This document shows, in pieces, positions 45,457 to 55,172 of a stretch of 64,000 bases of DNA. Within the stretch, counting starts at the first letter, position 1, and every line of letters begins with the position of its first letter. This DNA comes from CAVQJU01 sp963729215. Its GTDB lineage: Bacteria > Acidobacteriota > Vicinamibacteria > Vicinamibacterales > CAVVIG01. Where the stretch lies: positions 37,661 to 101,660 of the forward strand of contig CAVSND010000021.1 in assembly GCA_963729215.1 (NCBI GenBank), written 5' to 3'. The position numbers were made by a program, and so were the translations under genes. The notes below the pieces were generated by a model that saw nothing but the letters and a program-made list of their open reading frames with translations, was not told where the DNA came from and ran no database searches.

Positions 45457-45855
45457 GTGCGTGAACTGTTCGTGAGAGCGCTTTTCGCCGGATTGCTGCT
45501 GGCGCCCCTCGCCGGCCTGCGTATCGCCGCTCAGGGCAACCCGGACGCGGCCAAACTCCAGAACCCGGTGCCCTCGTCACCGGAGTCGATCGCGGCGGGC
45601 AAGCAGGCGTATACGCGATACTGCGCAAACTGCCACGGCCTGAATGCCGAAGGGAGTCCCGGCAACGACCTGACGCCGGAAGCGCCTGACCTCACAGACA
45701 AACAATGGAAGCACGGATCGACCGACGGCGAGATCTTCAGCTCGATCAAGAACGGCATCGGGCCCGAGTTCAACATGGGCGCGTTCGGCGATCAGTTGAA
45801 GGATGAGGACGTCTGGAAGGTCGTGAACTACCTGCGGAGTCTCGCGAAGAAATAG
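45457..45855 (+). CDS. Exported mono-haem cytochrome c
   Basis: 132 residues: signal peptide, then a class I cytochrome c with CANCH at residues 56-60, GSPGNDLTPEAPDLTDKQWK, and the Met-ligand region IGPEFNMGAFGDQLKDEDVW. It probably takes electrons from the PQQ dehydrogenase encoded just upstream. AGGAGG stands 7 bases before the GTG start. The gene ends at a long inverted repeat. Confidence 0.9.
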   Translation: MRELFVRALFAGLLLAPLAGLRIAAQGNPDAAKLQNPVPSSPESIAAGKQAYTRYCANCHGLNAEGSPGNDLTPEAPDLTDKQWKHGSTDGEIFSSIKNGIGPEFNMGAFGDQLKDEDVWKVVNYLRSLAKK

Positions 45856-45866
45856 GGCGCTCGAAA

Positions 45867-45968
45867 GTAGAGGTTGGAGGTTAGAGGGTGGAGGCCAGGG
45901 ACGTTCTACCCTCCGAACTTCACCCCAACCTCCAACCCTCCAACCTCTACCCTCTAACGTCTAACCTC
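45867..45968. repeat. Long inverted repeat of TTGGAGG words between convergent genes
   Basis: A purine arm (GTAGAGGTTGGAGG at 45867-45880, then more such words) faces a pyrimidine arm containing the exact complement CCTCCAACCTCTAC at 45937-45950. The 14-bp perfect stem plus neighbouring imperfect pairs fill the whole gap between the cytochrome gene and the convergent haem/propeller gene. A bidirectional terminator is likely. Confidence 0.7.
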
Positions 45969-45979
45969 TTCTTCTACTT

Positions 45980-48152
45980 CTACTTCGACGTCGGCGACGG
46001 CCGCACCTGGAACTTCACGAGCTTGCTGGTGTCGCCCTTTCCGCCTTCGCCGTGGAACGGCGCGCGGGTCGAGAGCGAGGTATAGATGGCCTTGCCCTTC
46101 CAGCCTGCGTTCGGATCGTCAATGCGCCCGTCCATACCTTTCGCGAAGAAGCCCATCGGATACGGCACTCGCAACGTCAGGAACTTGCCGTCGACCAATG
46201 CGAGCAGCGCCTCGGACTCGTTGCCCGTGGCAATCGGGACATCCTTCCCAACGCCGAGCATGTCGAACTGGTCGACGAAGTTGTAGTAGAGCGAATCCGC
46301 ACTCGCCGAGTCGACGGCGCCCTTGTAGTTCGGCCCGGGCGCGGCATACAGCTTCCATCCCTCGGGACAGTGCGATCCGGTCGCCGTCGGGCCGTTCAGC
46401 GGCCCTTTGCAGAGGCGACGGTCGAGGCTCGCGAGTTGACCGCTGGACAGCACCGTCCAGACGACGCCCTTGCTGTCGACGTCCATTCCACGAGGCGCAA
46501 AGCCAGACCCGGACGCTTTCGGATTGTTGAACGGCACCTCGTAGTACTCGGAGAGCGCCGTTTCCGGCGGATTGGTTCCGGGAATCAGTCGCATGAGGCC
46601 GCCGGGCATACCCTGCACGGTTCCCCAGACCGATCCGTCGGGTGCGGGCGACACGCCATAGAACGTGCCGTTGATCCGGTGGTCCTTCGTCGGATCGATC
46701 GGCTGGTCGGGCTCCGTATAGGCATCCCTCTTCCCGTTGCCGTTGGTGTCGAGGATGAACGCCGTCCAGCCCTGCGCCTTCTGCTCGTCGTGCGTCTTGT
46801 CCCAGATCTTCGTGTCGAACCAGCCCTCGACACCGGCTGGGCCGAAGGAGGACCACAAGACGTCGTTGTTGTCGAGATTCACGTGACCGGAGCTGAAGCA
46901 GGTGTCGATGGGCGTGGTCTGCTTCGTCTTCGGATCGGTACAGCTCGAGCTGCCGGCCACTGGCCATGAGCGGAAAGGCCTTGGCTGACGGATGATCCGA
47001 TCCGGCCTGGCACCACGGCAGCGTCGCGTTCTGGCGGATTCGCGATGCCGCCCAGATCCGGCCCTGGCGATCCATCGCGAAGCTGTGCGTGCTGGTCTGG
47101 CTGTTCCAGATGGTCTCCTCGCCCCAGTACGGCGACGGTTGCGGCGGCGGCGTGTTGGCGGCGCTCGGCGTCTTCGGATCGCGCACCGTCAATTTCACCT
47201 GACCAGCGACATGGCGTGTCGGGTCGACCGTCGGCATGTAGTCGGCGCTCTCTTCGAGCGCGCCGTAAATGGGGCCGTTGGCGTTCACGGTCGGATTGCG
47301 TTTGTCTGTCGAGATCTCGTCGTGCGCATAGGTCTTCGCGTCGGCCCAGTCCCACATCGTGATGACAACGTTGCGCTCTCTCCCTTGCGGACGCGCGGGC
47401 GCGGCGGTCGGCAGTTCGCCGCCCGTCACCCGATCGGTCCAGTTCGCGTACATCCCGATTGCGCGCAAGCGGCCGACCTGGCTGAATCGGTTGTTCATCC
47501 CTCCGCCAGCCTGCCCGGCCTGAAGGCGCTTCTCCCAGGCCTCGGGCGTCTTCATGCCTGCGTAAAACGGATGCAGCTCGCGCGTGGCCTTGCTGCCCAA
47601 CTGATGACAGCCGCTGCAGCCGTCGGTGTTGACGACGTTGCGGATCCATTCACCCTGGCTCTTGATGCTGGGAGAAATCCCGTTGCCTTGCGGTCCGGTG
47701 CCCGGAAAATCAGACTTGGGCGGAACCTCGAGCAGTGAGAACCAATACTGCGCGGGGTAGTAGGCCGCCGCCGCTCTCGCGTTCGGCGCCGCCACGGCTT
47801 TCAAGTTCACCTTCTGGCCAGGCGTCGCTTTCACTTTCTGAGAGTCGACGAGCCCGTAGCCGCGGACCCAGACGTCGTAATTGCCCTTTGGCAGGTCCGG
47901 CACCAGATATCGCCCCTGGTCGTCGGTGACGACGCTCTTGATCAGCCGGGTTGGCGTATCCCTCGTTTCTGCAATCACCCAGACGCCAGCTTCCGGCCCT
48001 TTTGCTCCGGTGACAACGCCGCCGATGTCGTCCGCGTCGACGGCAACCGTTCCGGCAGGAGCCTGACCGGCGCGCAGGACGGTGAGCGAAGCCGCCGCCA
48101 GCAGGGCAAACGCGGCAGCCACGGCCCGTGAAAACAAAGTCCTCTTGGTCAT
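45980..48152 (-). CDS. Exported protein with carboxypeptidase-regulatory-like domain, haem site and propeller (one frame step)
   Basis: About 724 residues. After a signal peptide, residues 40-110 form a transthyretin-like regulatory domain (IGGVVTGAKGPEAGVWVIAE). A cytochrome-like part has CSGCH near residue 178 (VVNTDGCSGCHQLGSKATRE). The rest is a propeller of virginiamycin-B-lyase style (SFAMDRQGRIWAASRIR, MDVDSKGVVWTVLSSG). The frame shifts near 46943, where an extra C after TAC splits ELY from DPKTKQTTPIDTCF. Relatives are frequent beside PQQ enzymes in Acidobacteria, but no activity is known to me. GAAGGAG precedes the ATG at 48152. Confidence 0.78.
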
Positions 48153-48295
48153 GTGGGATCTCCTTCGGCGAATGACGCGTCGTGCGCGAACCACCACTGT
48201 CGAGACGAGGCGATAATAGAAATGGCCAGCCTCTGTACGAGGACGATGAGGACGGTAACCCCGGCGAAATGACTTGTCAACTGCGACCAGGGCGC

Positions 48296-49436
48296 ATGTT
48301 CCAGACGTTGCAGCGCTTCTCTCGGGTTCCCGGGGCCTGGTGGCTGGTCCTGATCCTGTCGTCCGTCCCTCGTCCCTTGTCCCTGGGGGCGAGCACGCAC
48401 GGACAAAGCACCAAGGACCTGGGACGGACCGAGGACCTGGGACGGACCAAGTACCAAGCCCCAGGCACCAGGAACCAACCAAGCCCGGCCGTGGCGCCGG
48501 CGCGGATGCAGCGCATCCGGCAACGGGGTGCCCTCGTCTGCGGCGTAGCGCCCGGGGTGGCGGGCTTCGCGCAAGTGGACGGGCAGGGCCGCTATCGCGG
48601 TCTCGACGTCGACGTCTGCCGGGCGGTCGCCGCAGCGATCTTCGGCACGCCAGACAAGGTCCGCTACTCGCTCGCGTCATCGGTCGACCAGTTACAACGC
48701 GGCTCTGACGTCGACCTCGTATCGCGCCGGCTGACGTGGTCGCTTCAGCGGGAAGGTATGGGACTGCTGTTCGGACCCGTCATCTTTTACGACGGCCAGG
48801 GCTTCATGGTCCCGGCCAGGCTCCCCACGCAGCAGGTGCGTCAACTCTCGAATGCCCCGGTCTGCGTCGTCTCCGGGGGCTTGAACGAGTCCAATCTGAC
48901 GGCTTACTTCCGGGCGCACCAGCTCACGCTGGAGAAACGACGGATTCAACCTGCGCAGGCGGAAGCGGAGCTCTCGGCCGGGCGCTGTGCCGCCTTCACC
49001 GCCGACGTCTCGGAGCTCGGATCCTTGCGGAGTGCGATGCGGAAGCCCGGCGACTTCCGGATTCTGCCGGAGCAAATCTCGAAGGAGCCGCTCGCGCAGC
49101 TCGTGCGCGACACGGACGTCGATTTGTTCAACGTGCTGCGCTGGACGATTTTCGCGATGATCAACGCGGAAGAGCTCGGCGTCACGTCCGCAAACGTGGC
49201 ACAGATGGCGAAGAGCGGCGGACCCGGATGTGCGGCGGCTGCTCGGCGTCACGCCTGGCAACGGCAAGGCGCTGGGACTGGACGAAGCGTGGGCCTACAA
49301 CGTCGTCAAGACCGTCGGCAACTACGGCGAGGTCTACGAGCGGAACGTCGGGATGGGAAGCGCCGTCAAACTGCCGCGAGGCGTCAACGCGTTGGGGTCG
49401 GCGGGCGGTTTGATGTTCGCGCCACCCTTGCGATGA
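48296..49436 (+). CDS. Amino-acid-type solute-binding protein of an ABC transporter (one frame step)
   Basis: About 380 residues. The body is a family 3 periplasmic binding protein: RIRQRGALVCGVAPGVAGFA, GRYRGLDVDVCRAVAAAIFG, the end NALGSAGGLMFAPPLR. It resembles binding proteins for general L-amino acids (AapJ type). An extra G near 49220 shifts the frame before DVRRLLGVTPGNGKALGLDE. No permease or ATPase gene is adjacent, so it may be an orphan. The N-terminal 60 residues are encoded by a word-built repeat (see 48325-48478), giving a duplicated hexapeptide KDLGRT/EDLGRT; a start nearer MQRIRQRG is possible. Confidence 0.78.
48325..48478. repeat. Inverted and tandem repeat overlapping the start of the solute-binding protein gene
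   Basis: Two head-to-tail 18-bp units, differing at one base near the end, lie at 48415-48432 and 48433-48450. Complementary words lie on the left: GTCCGTCCC (48361-48369) pairs with GGGACGGAC (48421-48429), CCTGGTG (48336-48342) with CACCAGG (48466-48472), and GGTTCC (48325-48330) with GGAACC (48471-48476). Confidence 0.65.
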
Positions 49437-49962
49437 CCCACGCCACCAGGCATCCGACCAGGATGATCCCCGTCTTCGTGTACGGCTGCGTATCGGAGCC
49501 GCCCAGGCCGGCGGCCAGGACTTCCGCTGAGACGACCGGCTCCAACTTCACGTCGAGCTCAATCGCGCCTTGCGCCTTGCGTGGCATTCGCGTGATCGTC
49601 GCCCGTTTGTAGCCGGCGACGTTGACGGTGATCACGAACGAGTTGACGTCGATCTGCTCGCCGATCTCCTTGATCGCCGTCCCGACGTCGGGGGTTCTGA
49701 AGTGACCGGGCTTGTCGTTGGTGAAGGGAAAACTGAGGCCGGTCGCTTTGTCCGTGAGCAGGAAGTACACGGAGTCGGTGACCGAACGGCCGGTCTGGCT
49801 GTCCTTGATCCGTCCGAAATACACGAGATCGATCTTGCTGTTCTTCGCGGGGGCGAAAAACTCCTCCCCGTTTGCCCAGGCGGCGGGTGCCAGAGCCCCG
49901 ATCAACCCAAGGATGGCGAACCCTAGAATGGCGACCTGGCGGAATGCCGAGTCTCGTTTCAT
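49384..49962 (-). CDS. Exported, C-terminally anchored hypothetical protein
   Basis: 192 residues: signal peptide (FAILGLIGALAPAAWANG), a domain with KIDLVYFGRIKDSQTGRSVT and SFVITVNVAGYKRATITRMP, and one membrane helix near the C-terminus (GIILVGCLVAWVIARVA). The domain has a beta-sandwich look (carboxypeptidase-regulatory-like), but I cannot name it. Its 3' end overlaps the convergent binding-protein gene by about 50 bases. It probably belongs to the same transcript as the membrane protein and amine oxidase genes upstream. Confidence 0.7.
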   Translation of the reverse strand: MKRDSAFRQVAILGFAILGLIGALAPAAWANGEEFFAPAKNSKIDLVYFGRIKDSQTGRSVTDSVYFLLTDKATGLSFPFTNDKPGHFRTPDVGTAIKEIGEQIDVNSFVITVNVAGYKRATITRMPRKAQGAIELDVKLEPVVSAEVLAAGLGGSDTQPYTKTGIILVGCLVAWVIARVARTSNRPPTPTR

Positions 49963-49982
49963 CACGGCCTCCAGCGTCAATC

Positions 49983-50304
49983 CTACACGAACCAGCGCCG
50001 TTCGTAGATCAGCAGCAGGATGACGATGATGAGCGGCACGGCCCAGGCCCAACCCGGACGCAGCCGTTCAGCCAATCGACGCGGGACCGCCAGCGCCACC
50101 GCCGCGCTGACGGCCGCGGCCGCGGTGACCCACCCGTACCACAGGATGGCGGGACCGTCCTGAGGCGTGATCCTGAGATGAAACCTGCGCGGGTCGGGAT
50201 AGTACCCGAAACGGCGCCCAGTCCATGTAGAAGCACGTGAGGTACACGATGCCAAAGAGCATCGAAAAGATCTCGATCGACGGGCGTCTCTGTGAAGCAC
50301 TCAC
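49983..50304 (-). CDS. Small membrane protein, two to three helices (one frame step)
   Basis: About 106 residues: FSMLFGIVYLTCFYMDWAPF, then after a frame step near 50210 YYPDPRRFHLRITPQDGPAI, ILWYGWVTAAAAVSAAVALA and a last helix PLIIVILLLIYERRWFV. The step looks like one extra base. GTG at 50304 overlaps the stop of the upstream gene as GTGA. Function unknown. Confidence 0.65.
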
Positions 50305-50768
50305 GGCAGGAGTCCTTTGATGTTGTTCAGCACGTGTCCGACGAGGAAGCTCCACCAGACGATGAATGCCAGCAGCCATGTCAGGTACCGGCGTGCGGTT
50401 GCCTGCTCGGGCACGAGAGGCGCTTTCCAGAAAAGCCAGTAGGTCGGCAGCAGCCCGAGCCCGATCGCGACCAGATGCTCTTTGATTTCGAAGACGCCGT
50501 TGGCCGCGCGCAGCTGCAGGTCCTCGAGGGCCGTGCGAACGTCAAGCCGGTATTGCGGATACAGGAGCGCGCCGCCGATCGCCGTGACGACAAACAGGAC
50601 GACGATGGCCGTCGCATACGCGCTGCTGTCCACGCTCCTGAACCGGTCCGCAAAGGACAGCGTCCCGGCACCTCCCCGCCTGGGGACCACGCTCCACGCC
50701 TGGTGCGTGATGGCGCCGAGCAGGGCGACCGCCAGCAACCCGTGAACGATCAGCAGCGCGACAATCAT
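50301..50768 (-). CDS. Four-helix membrane protein
   Basis: 155 residues with four predicted helices: MIVALLIVHGLLAVALLGAI, AYATAIVVLFVVTAIGGALL, LVAIGLGLLPTYWLFW and YLTWLLAFIVWWSFLVGHVL. Two His in helices (VHGL, THQAW) and one each in KEHLV and VGHVL could ligate haem, so a b-type cytochrome-like role is conceivable but unproven. Its ATG overlaps the stop of the amine oxidase gene as ATGA, and its own stop overlaps the next gene, so the three are translationally coupled. Confidence 0.72.
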   Translation of the reverse strand: MIVALLIVHGLLAVALLGAITHQAWSVVPRRGGAGTLSFADRFRSVDSSAYATAIVVLFVVTAIGGALLYPQYRLDVRTALEDLQLRAANGVFEIKEHLVAIGLGLLPTYWLFWKAPLVPEQATARRYLTWLLAFIVWWSFLVGHVLNNIKGLLP

Positions 50769-52208
50769 GAATTCAGCACCTCGCGTGCGGCTCGTTCGCC
50801 GGACTGCAGGGCGCCCTCCATCCATCCGGTCCAGGACGAGGTGTGCTCGCCCGCGAAGTGGATGCCGTTTTCCGGGCGAGCGATCGCCGGCATGAGTGTA
50901 CTCATCTCGCCCGGCTTGAACACGGGGAATGCGCCGCGTGACCAGGGGTCGAGGGCCCATCGCTGGACGAAGCCCTTCTCGAACTCGGAGCGAATGGCCG
51001 GAAACGCATCGGCGACCAGGCCGATCCCGAACGTGAGACTGTCCTGAGGGGTCATGTCCAGGACGGCCCGGCCGACGCCGCCGCCAAATGACGCGCCGAG
51101 GATACCGCGCCGGCTGGTGACCTGGTCGAAGGTCGAGTCCCACACTTCCGTCGCGCGATCGGTCCGGGCCGACCCGCTCAGGTCGGCGGATCGCCAGAAG
51201 CGGCTGCGCGCCTGCAGCAGGACCCGCGTGCCCGCATAGTAGGACAGCTGCGCGATGGCCTGCTCCTTCGACCTGGACAGACGCGGACGGATCTCGATAT
51301 CCCTCAACGTCGTGAACGGAATCGCGAAAACGACGCGACTGGCCGCCAGGCGCTCGACGCGATCGTCCGCCCGGGTACTCGACGCGGAAGCCGGCCGCGG
51401 CCTCGCGAGTCACTCTGACGACGGGCGCATTGTAGCGAACGACGTTTCCCAGCGCCGACGCCATGGCGCGCGGCAGCAGATCCATCCCGCCGGCAATCTT
51501 GTAGCGCTGGGTGGAACGGCGAAGCATCGCAAATTGCCGGAGCACGTACAACGCCGACAGATCGGTGGCGTCACCGCCAACCGTCATCTGCGTGATCGTC
51601 CCGGGTGAGGCACCGCGCGATCGCAGGTAATCCGGCCAGCTGATCCGATCGTACGAGCGCCATCGCGCGTACGAATCGGGGGTCGCAGCCGGTTCCGCAA
51701 GATCGTCCGGCAGGACACCGATGTAGCGATCGAGCAGCGCCGCCTGATCCGCGCCGTGGGCCTCGGTGGCTGTCGATGCCTTGCCCTGGATGGCCACGAC
51801 CGGAGATCCCTGCGACGATGCGAACGGCGTCAGCGTGAGGCCGAACGATCGGACGGCCCGCAGCACCGCCTGATGGACGCCGGCGATGCGGATCGGCCCG
51901 GCCTCGGCGTGCAGGCCGTCGTCGAACGGCGAGCGCACCGTCAGCACACGGCCGCCGGCACGTTCGCGCGCTTCGAGAACGACGACCTCCCGTCCTGCCC
52001 GTCGCAGGAGGTCAGCCGCGCGCAGCCCGGCGAGGCCGGCGCCGACGACGACGACAGCGTTTCCGGGGCTTCTCTTGTTCGCGGCGTCCGGCTGGGCAGC
52101 CCGTTGCAGCAGCGACGGCACGGCGGGAACCGCCAGGGCGGAGAGCTCGAGAAATCGTCGACGAGTAACGTCTCGCCCCATTTTTTGAACCAGCCGCGGA
52201 ACCGCCAT
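50765..52208 (-). CDS. FAD-dependent amine oxidase with TAT signal (frame step)
   Basis: About 480 residues. It has a twin-arginine signal (VTRRRFLELSALAVPAVPS), the FAD-binding motif VVVVGAGLAGLRAADLLRRA with LEARERAGGRV, a substrate domain, and the C-terminal flavin motif IHFAGEHTSSWTGWMEGALQ typical of monoamine and L-amino-acid oxidases. The frame changes near 51370 (VEYPGG to DDRVERLAASR). It oxidises an amine, with export in folded form. The start may be the ATG at 52208 or 52181; neither has a strong ribosome site. Confidence 0.83.
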
Positions 52209-52318
52209 TCTAGCAGGCCGCTGAACAGACGACTCCGAACGCAGAACGGAGAATGCAGAACGTGGAAACGTGCGGGCTTGACGCCGATGAGCCGGCACGC
52301 AACACTGGGCTTCTTTTC

Positions 52319-53605
52319 ATGCGTTTCAGGGTCGTACTCGCACTGGCAATCGGCCTGGCGTCATCGTTGACCGCGCTGTTGCTCGCGCAGCGGGGCGGCG
52401 GGATGTTTCTCGGATCGACCGAGGACGCGGCCATCCGGTACGGAAGCGCACCGCTCGACAATCCCGTTGTCGCAGTCAACGAGAAACTCAAGGACGGCAC
52501 CATTCGTCTCGCGCTCGACGGCCGCGGCGGGTATCTGCAGTCGGCGCTGCAGGCGCTCGACATCCCGGTCGAGTCGCAGATGCTCGTGTTCTCGGCAACC
52601 AGCCTGCAGGCCCGGCTGATCAATCCGGGCAATCCACGGGCTCTCTTCTTCAACGACCGCGTCGTCCTCGGGTACGTCCGCAACGGGGAGATTCTCGAAG
52701 TGGCCGCGCAGGACGCCACTGAGGGCATCGTCTTCTACACGCTCGAGCAGAAAGCGGCGGCCGCGCCCCAATTTCAGCGCGTGACCACCTGCCTCGGCTG
52801 CCACCTGACCGCCGACACGCTGGGCGTACCGGGTCTGCTGATGTTCAGCACGACGCCGGCCTCCGACATCCGGCCGGCGAGGTCGATCGCCATGGATCAC
52901 CGGATGCCGCTCAAGGAACGCTGGGGCGGTTGGTTCGTGACCGGCAGCAGCGGGATGGCCGAGCATATCGGCAACAGAGTGCCCGCGCTCGATGGCCAGC
53001 CGACTCGCGAGCTCGCCTCGGCGAGCGGACTCTTCGAGCCGGACGGCTTCCGCGCTACGACGAGCGACATCGCCGCGCTGATGGTGTTCTCGCACCAGAC
53101 CTACATGACCAACCTGATTACGCGCGCGGGATGGGAGGCGCGCGCCGGGGATCCGAGGCTGCACCCGCCGTTCGTGGCCGAGCCTGGAGAGGACGCCCGG
53201 CTCGCCGCGGTCATGAACGGCGTCGCGAACGAAGTGGTCGACTACATGCTGTTCATCGATGAAACGACGCTGACGGACCCTGTCCGTGGCGGCGCGGGTT
53301 TCGCCGAACGATTTTCGGCATCGGGCCCCAGGGACAAAAAGGGACGATCCCTGCACGAGCTCGATCTCAACCGCCGTCTGATGAAATACCCCTGCAGTTA
53401 CCTGATTTACTCAACGGCTTTCGATCAACTGCCACCCGGCGCCAAGGACCCCATCTACAGACGGATGTGGCAGATCCTGTCCGGAAGCGAACGGCAGCCG
53501 CGCTACAAGTCGGCGTTGTCGCTGGCGGATCGGCGCGCGATCGTCGAGATCCTGCGCGACACGAAGCCGGGGCTGCCGTCGTACTTCGGAGACGTCACGA
53601 GGTAG
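52319..53605 (+). CDS. Exported protein with one c-type haem site
   Basis: 428 residues with a signal peptide and one CLGCH motif at residues 158-162 (RVTTCLGCHLTADTLGVPGL). The rest is helical with SHQTYMTNLITRAGWEARAG and LMKYPCSYLIYSTAFDQLP. I recognise the type from Acidobacteria and Planctomycetes genomes as a large exported cytochrome-like protein, without a known reaction. It is intact. It is divergent from the amine oxidase gene, separated by 110 bases that carry AACGCAGAACGG-type words. Confidence 0.75.
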   Translation: MRFRVVLALAIGLASSLTALLLAQRGGGMFLGSTEDAAIRYGSAPLDNPVVAVNEKLKDGTIRLALDGRGGYLQSALQALDIPVESQMLVFSATSLQARLINPGNPRALFFNDRVVLGYVRNGEILEVAAQDATEGIVFYTLEQKAAAAPQFQRVTTCLGCHLTADTLGVPGLLMFSTTPASDIRPARSIAMDHRMPLKERWGGWFVTGSSGMAEHIGNRVPALDGQPTRELASASGLFEPDGFRATTSDIAALMVFSHQTYMTNLITRAGWEARAGDPRLHPPFVAEPGEDARLAAVMNGVANEVVDYMLFIDETTLTDPVRGGAGFAERFSASGPRDKKGRSLHELDLNRRLMKYPCSYLIYSTAFDQLPPGAKDPIYRRMWQILSGSERQPRYKSALSLADRRAIVEILRDTKPGLPSYFGDVTR

Positions 53606-53712
53606 ACGTGAGGTGGCGCCCCCTGGCCCTTCCACCCCAAAATTTTCTCAACAGAGTAGACGTCGTGATTTTCGTGCCTTCGTGATGAAGGCGTCGGCGA
53701 TTCGCAGACTCC

Positions 53713-54582
53713 CTAGTCTTCGGTTGGTTTTTCGATCGAGTCGATCACCACGACCTCGACCGGCCCTTTCGTCGATTCGAGCTTCAGCCCCAGCTGCTCC
53801 TGGAGCGCGGTGAAGAGCGACGGCGCGTTGGGATCGGCTGCTGGCGGATCGGTGCCCGGCGGCGGCGCTCCGCGCTGTTCCGCCGCGAAGTGAAGCTCGA
53901 ATTCCCAATTGCCCGTGAGCCCCGTGCGATCGACGACCATGCGGCCTGTCTGACCGCCCAGCATCGTCGTGATCTGGGAAATCGGAAAGCCGCCGAAGCG
54001 AATCAGGCCGGGGGTGCCCATGATGCTGCACGGCACGATCCCGGCCGGCGGAATCGGCGGCGGCCCTTGCGGCGGCGGCTGGCCGCGGCGACCGCGATCC
54101 GAGCAATCGGCAGTCGAGGGCTTGAGTCCCGGACCAGGTCCCGCACCTGGCCTGGCAAGAACGAGCGCGTAGATGTCCATCTCCCGCGTCTCGTGATGCA
54201 CCCTCAGCTTGAAACGATCGGCCAACAGCGTCCGCATCGCGAGCTGGATTGGGTCGGGCCCCTGACCGGGCGCCGGGAATTCCGGGTTGCCTTCGAGCTT
54301 GGCGACCATGTCGAAGCGGTCGCTCGAGATCCACGACGGCCCGCCGGTCAGCTGGAACTGTGCGAGCTGATACGCAAAGGTGATGAGGAATCGCGCTGGC
54401 AGGTTGGTGACGGTGACGCGGCCGCCCGGCTGGCGCCTGATGAGCTGGTTGTTCTCGCCCGACTTGTTGATCTTGATGGTTGCCACCTCGAACGATGGCG
54501 GCGGAGCCTCCTGCGCGACCACAACTGCCGCTGCGCCCGCGATGCACAACACGAGCGTCGATTTCTTCATTCGCTTGTTCAT
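53713..54582 (-). CDS. TIGR03435-family exported protein
   Basis: 289 residues with a signal peptide (KKSTLVLCIAGAAAVVVAQ) and the hallmarks of the TIGR03435 family. These are FEVATIKINKSG at the N-terminus, NLPARFLITFAYQLAQFQLT, LLADRFKLRVHHETREMDIY, TGLTGNWEFELHF, and QLGLKLESTKGPVEVVVIDS at the end. The family is large in Acidobacteria, with unknown function. The ATG at 54582 (MNKRMKK) suits the signal peptide better than one at 54621. Confidence 0.88.
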   Translation of the reverse strand: MNKRMKKSTLVLCIAGAAAVVVAQEAPPPSFEVATIKINKSGENNQLIRRQPGGRVTVTNLPARFLITFAYQLAQFQLTGGPSWISSDRFDMVAKLEGNPEFPAPGQGPDPIQLAMRTLLADRFKLRVHHETREMDIYALVLARPGAGPGPGLKPSTADCSDRGRRGQPPPQGPPPIPPAGIVPCSIMGTPGLIRFGGFPISQITTMLGGQTGRMVVDRTGLTGNWEFELHFAAEQRGAPPPGTDPPAADPNAPSLFTALQEQLGLKLESTKGPVEVVVIDSIEKPTED

Positions 54583-54637
54583 CCGCGTCTCCCAGGACTT
54601 TTGACGTGCGGCGTCCGTCATTCGGCCGGGCGTCGCA

Positions 54638-55172
54638 CTACCTACGCCCTACGTCGGGACGTGGATCGGCGACGAACCCGTCGCGGTTCGGCATCCGGAT
54701 TTTCGGCAGGCTCTTCGCGTCCATCACGCTGTCGTCGGGGATGATGCCATTGATGTTCAGAATGTATGCGGTGACCGCGTATACCTCCGGCGGCTTCAGC
54801 AGACCGGGCTCGTCGAACGGCATCGCGCGGTTGATGTAGTCCCACATCGTCGTCGCATACGGCCAGAAGCTGCCGACGGTTTTGAGCGGCCGCGGCGTGG
54901 CGAGCGTGCCGCGCCCGCCGACGAGCGCCGGCCCGACATCGCCCTGGGCCTTCTCGCCGTGACACTTGGAACACCGCAGCGCGAACACGCCGCGGCCCGC
55001 CGAGACTGACCCCGATCCTTCAGGCAGGCCGCCTCCGTCAGGCGCGATGGCCGCACCCAGGTTGCGAATCTCGTCCGCGCGTGGCCGGCCGTCCGATGTC
55101 CGGCGCCGGCGATTGCGCCGCGACCGCGACGGCGCCCGCCAGCGCGATCGCCAGAACACTAAATCGCCGCAT
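54638..55172 (-). CDS. Cytochrome c subunit of sulfite dehydrogenase (one frame step)
   Basis: About 178 residues: signal peptide (MRRFSVLAIALAGAVAVAAQ), then after a step near 55085 a cytochrome c with CSKCH (GVFALRCSKCHGEKAQGDVG), VGSFWPYATTMWDYINRAMP and PPEVYAVTAYILNINGII. This is the SorB/SoxD-type partner that accepts electrons from the molybdenum subunit. Its ATG lies inside the end of the upstream gene (14-base overlap), strengthening the pairing. Confidence 0.8.
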
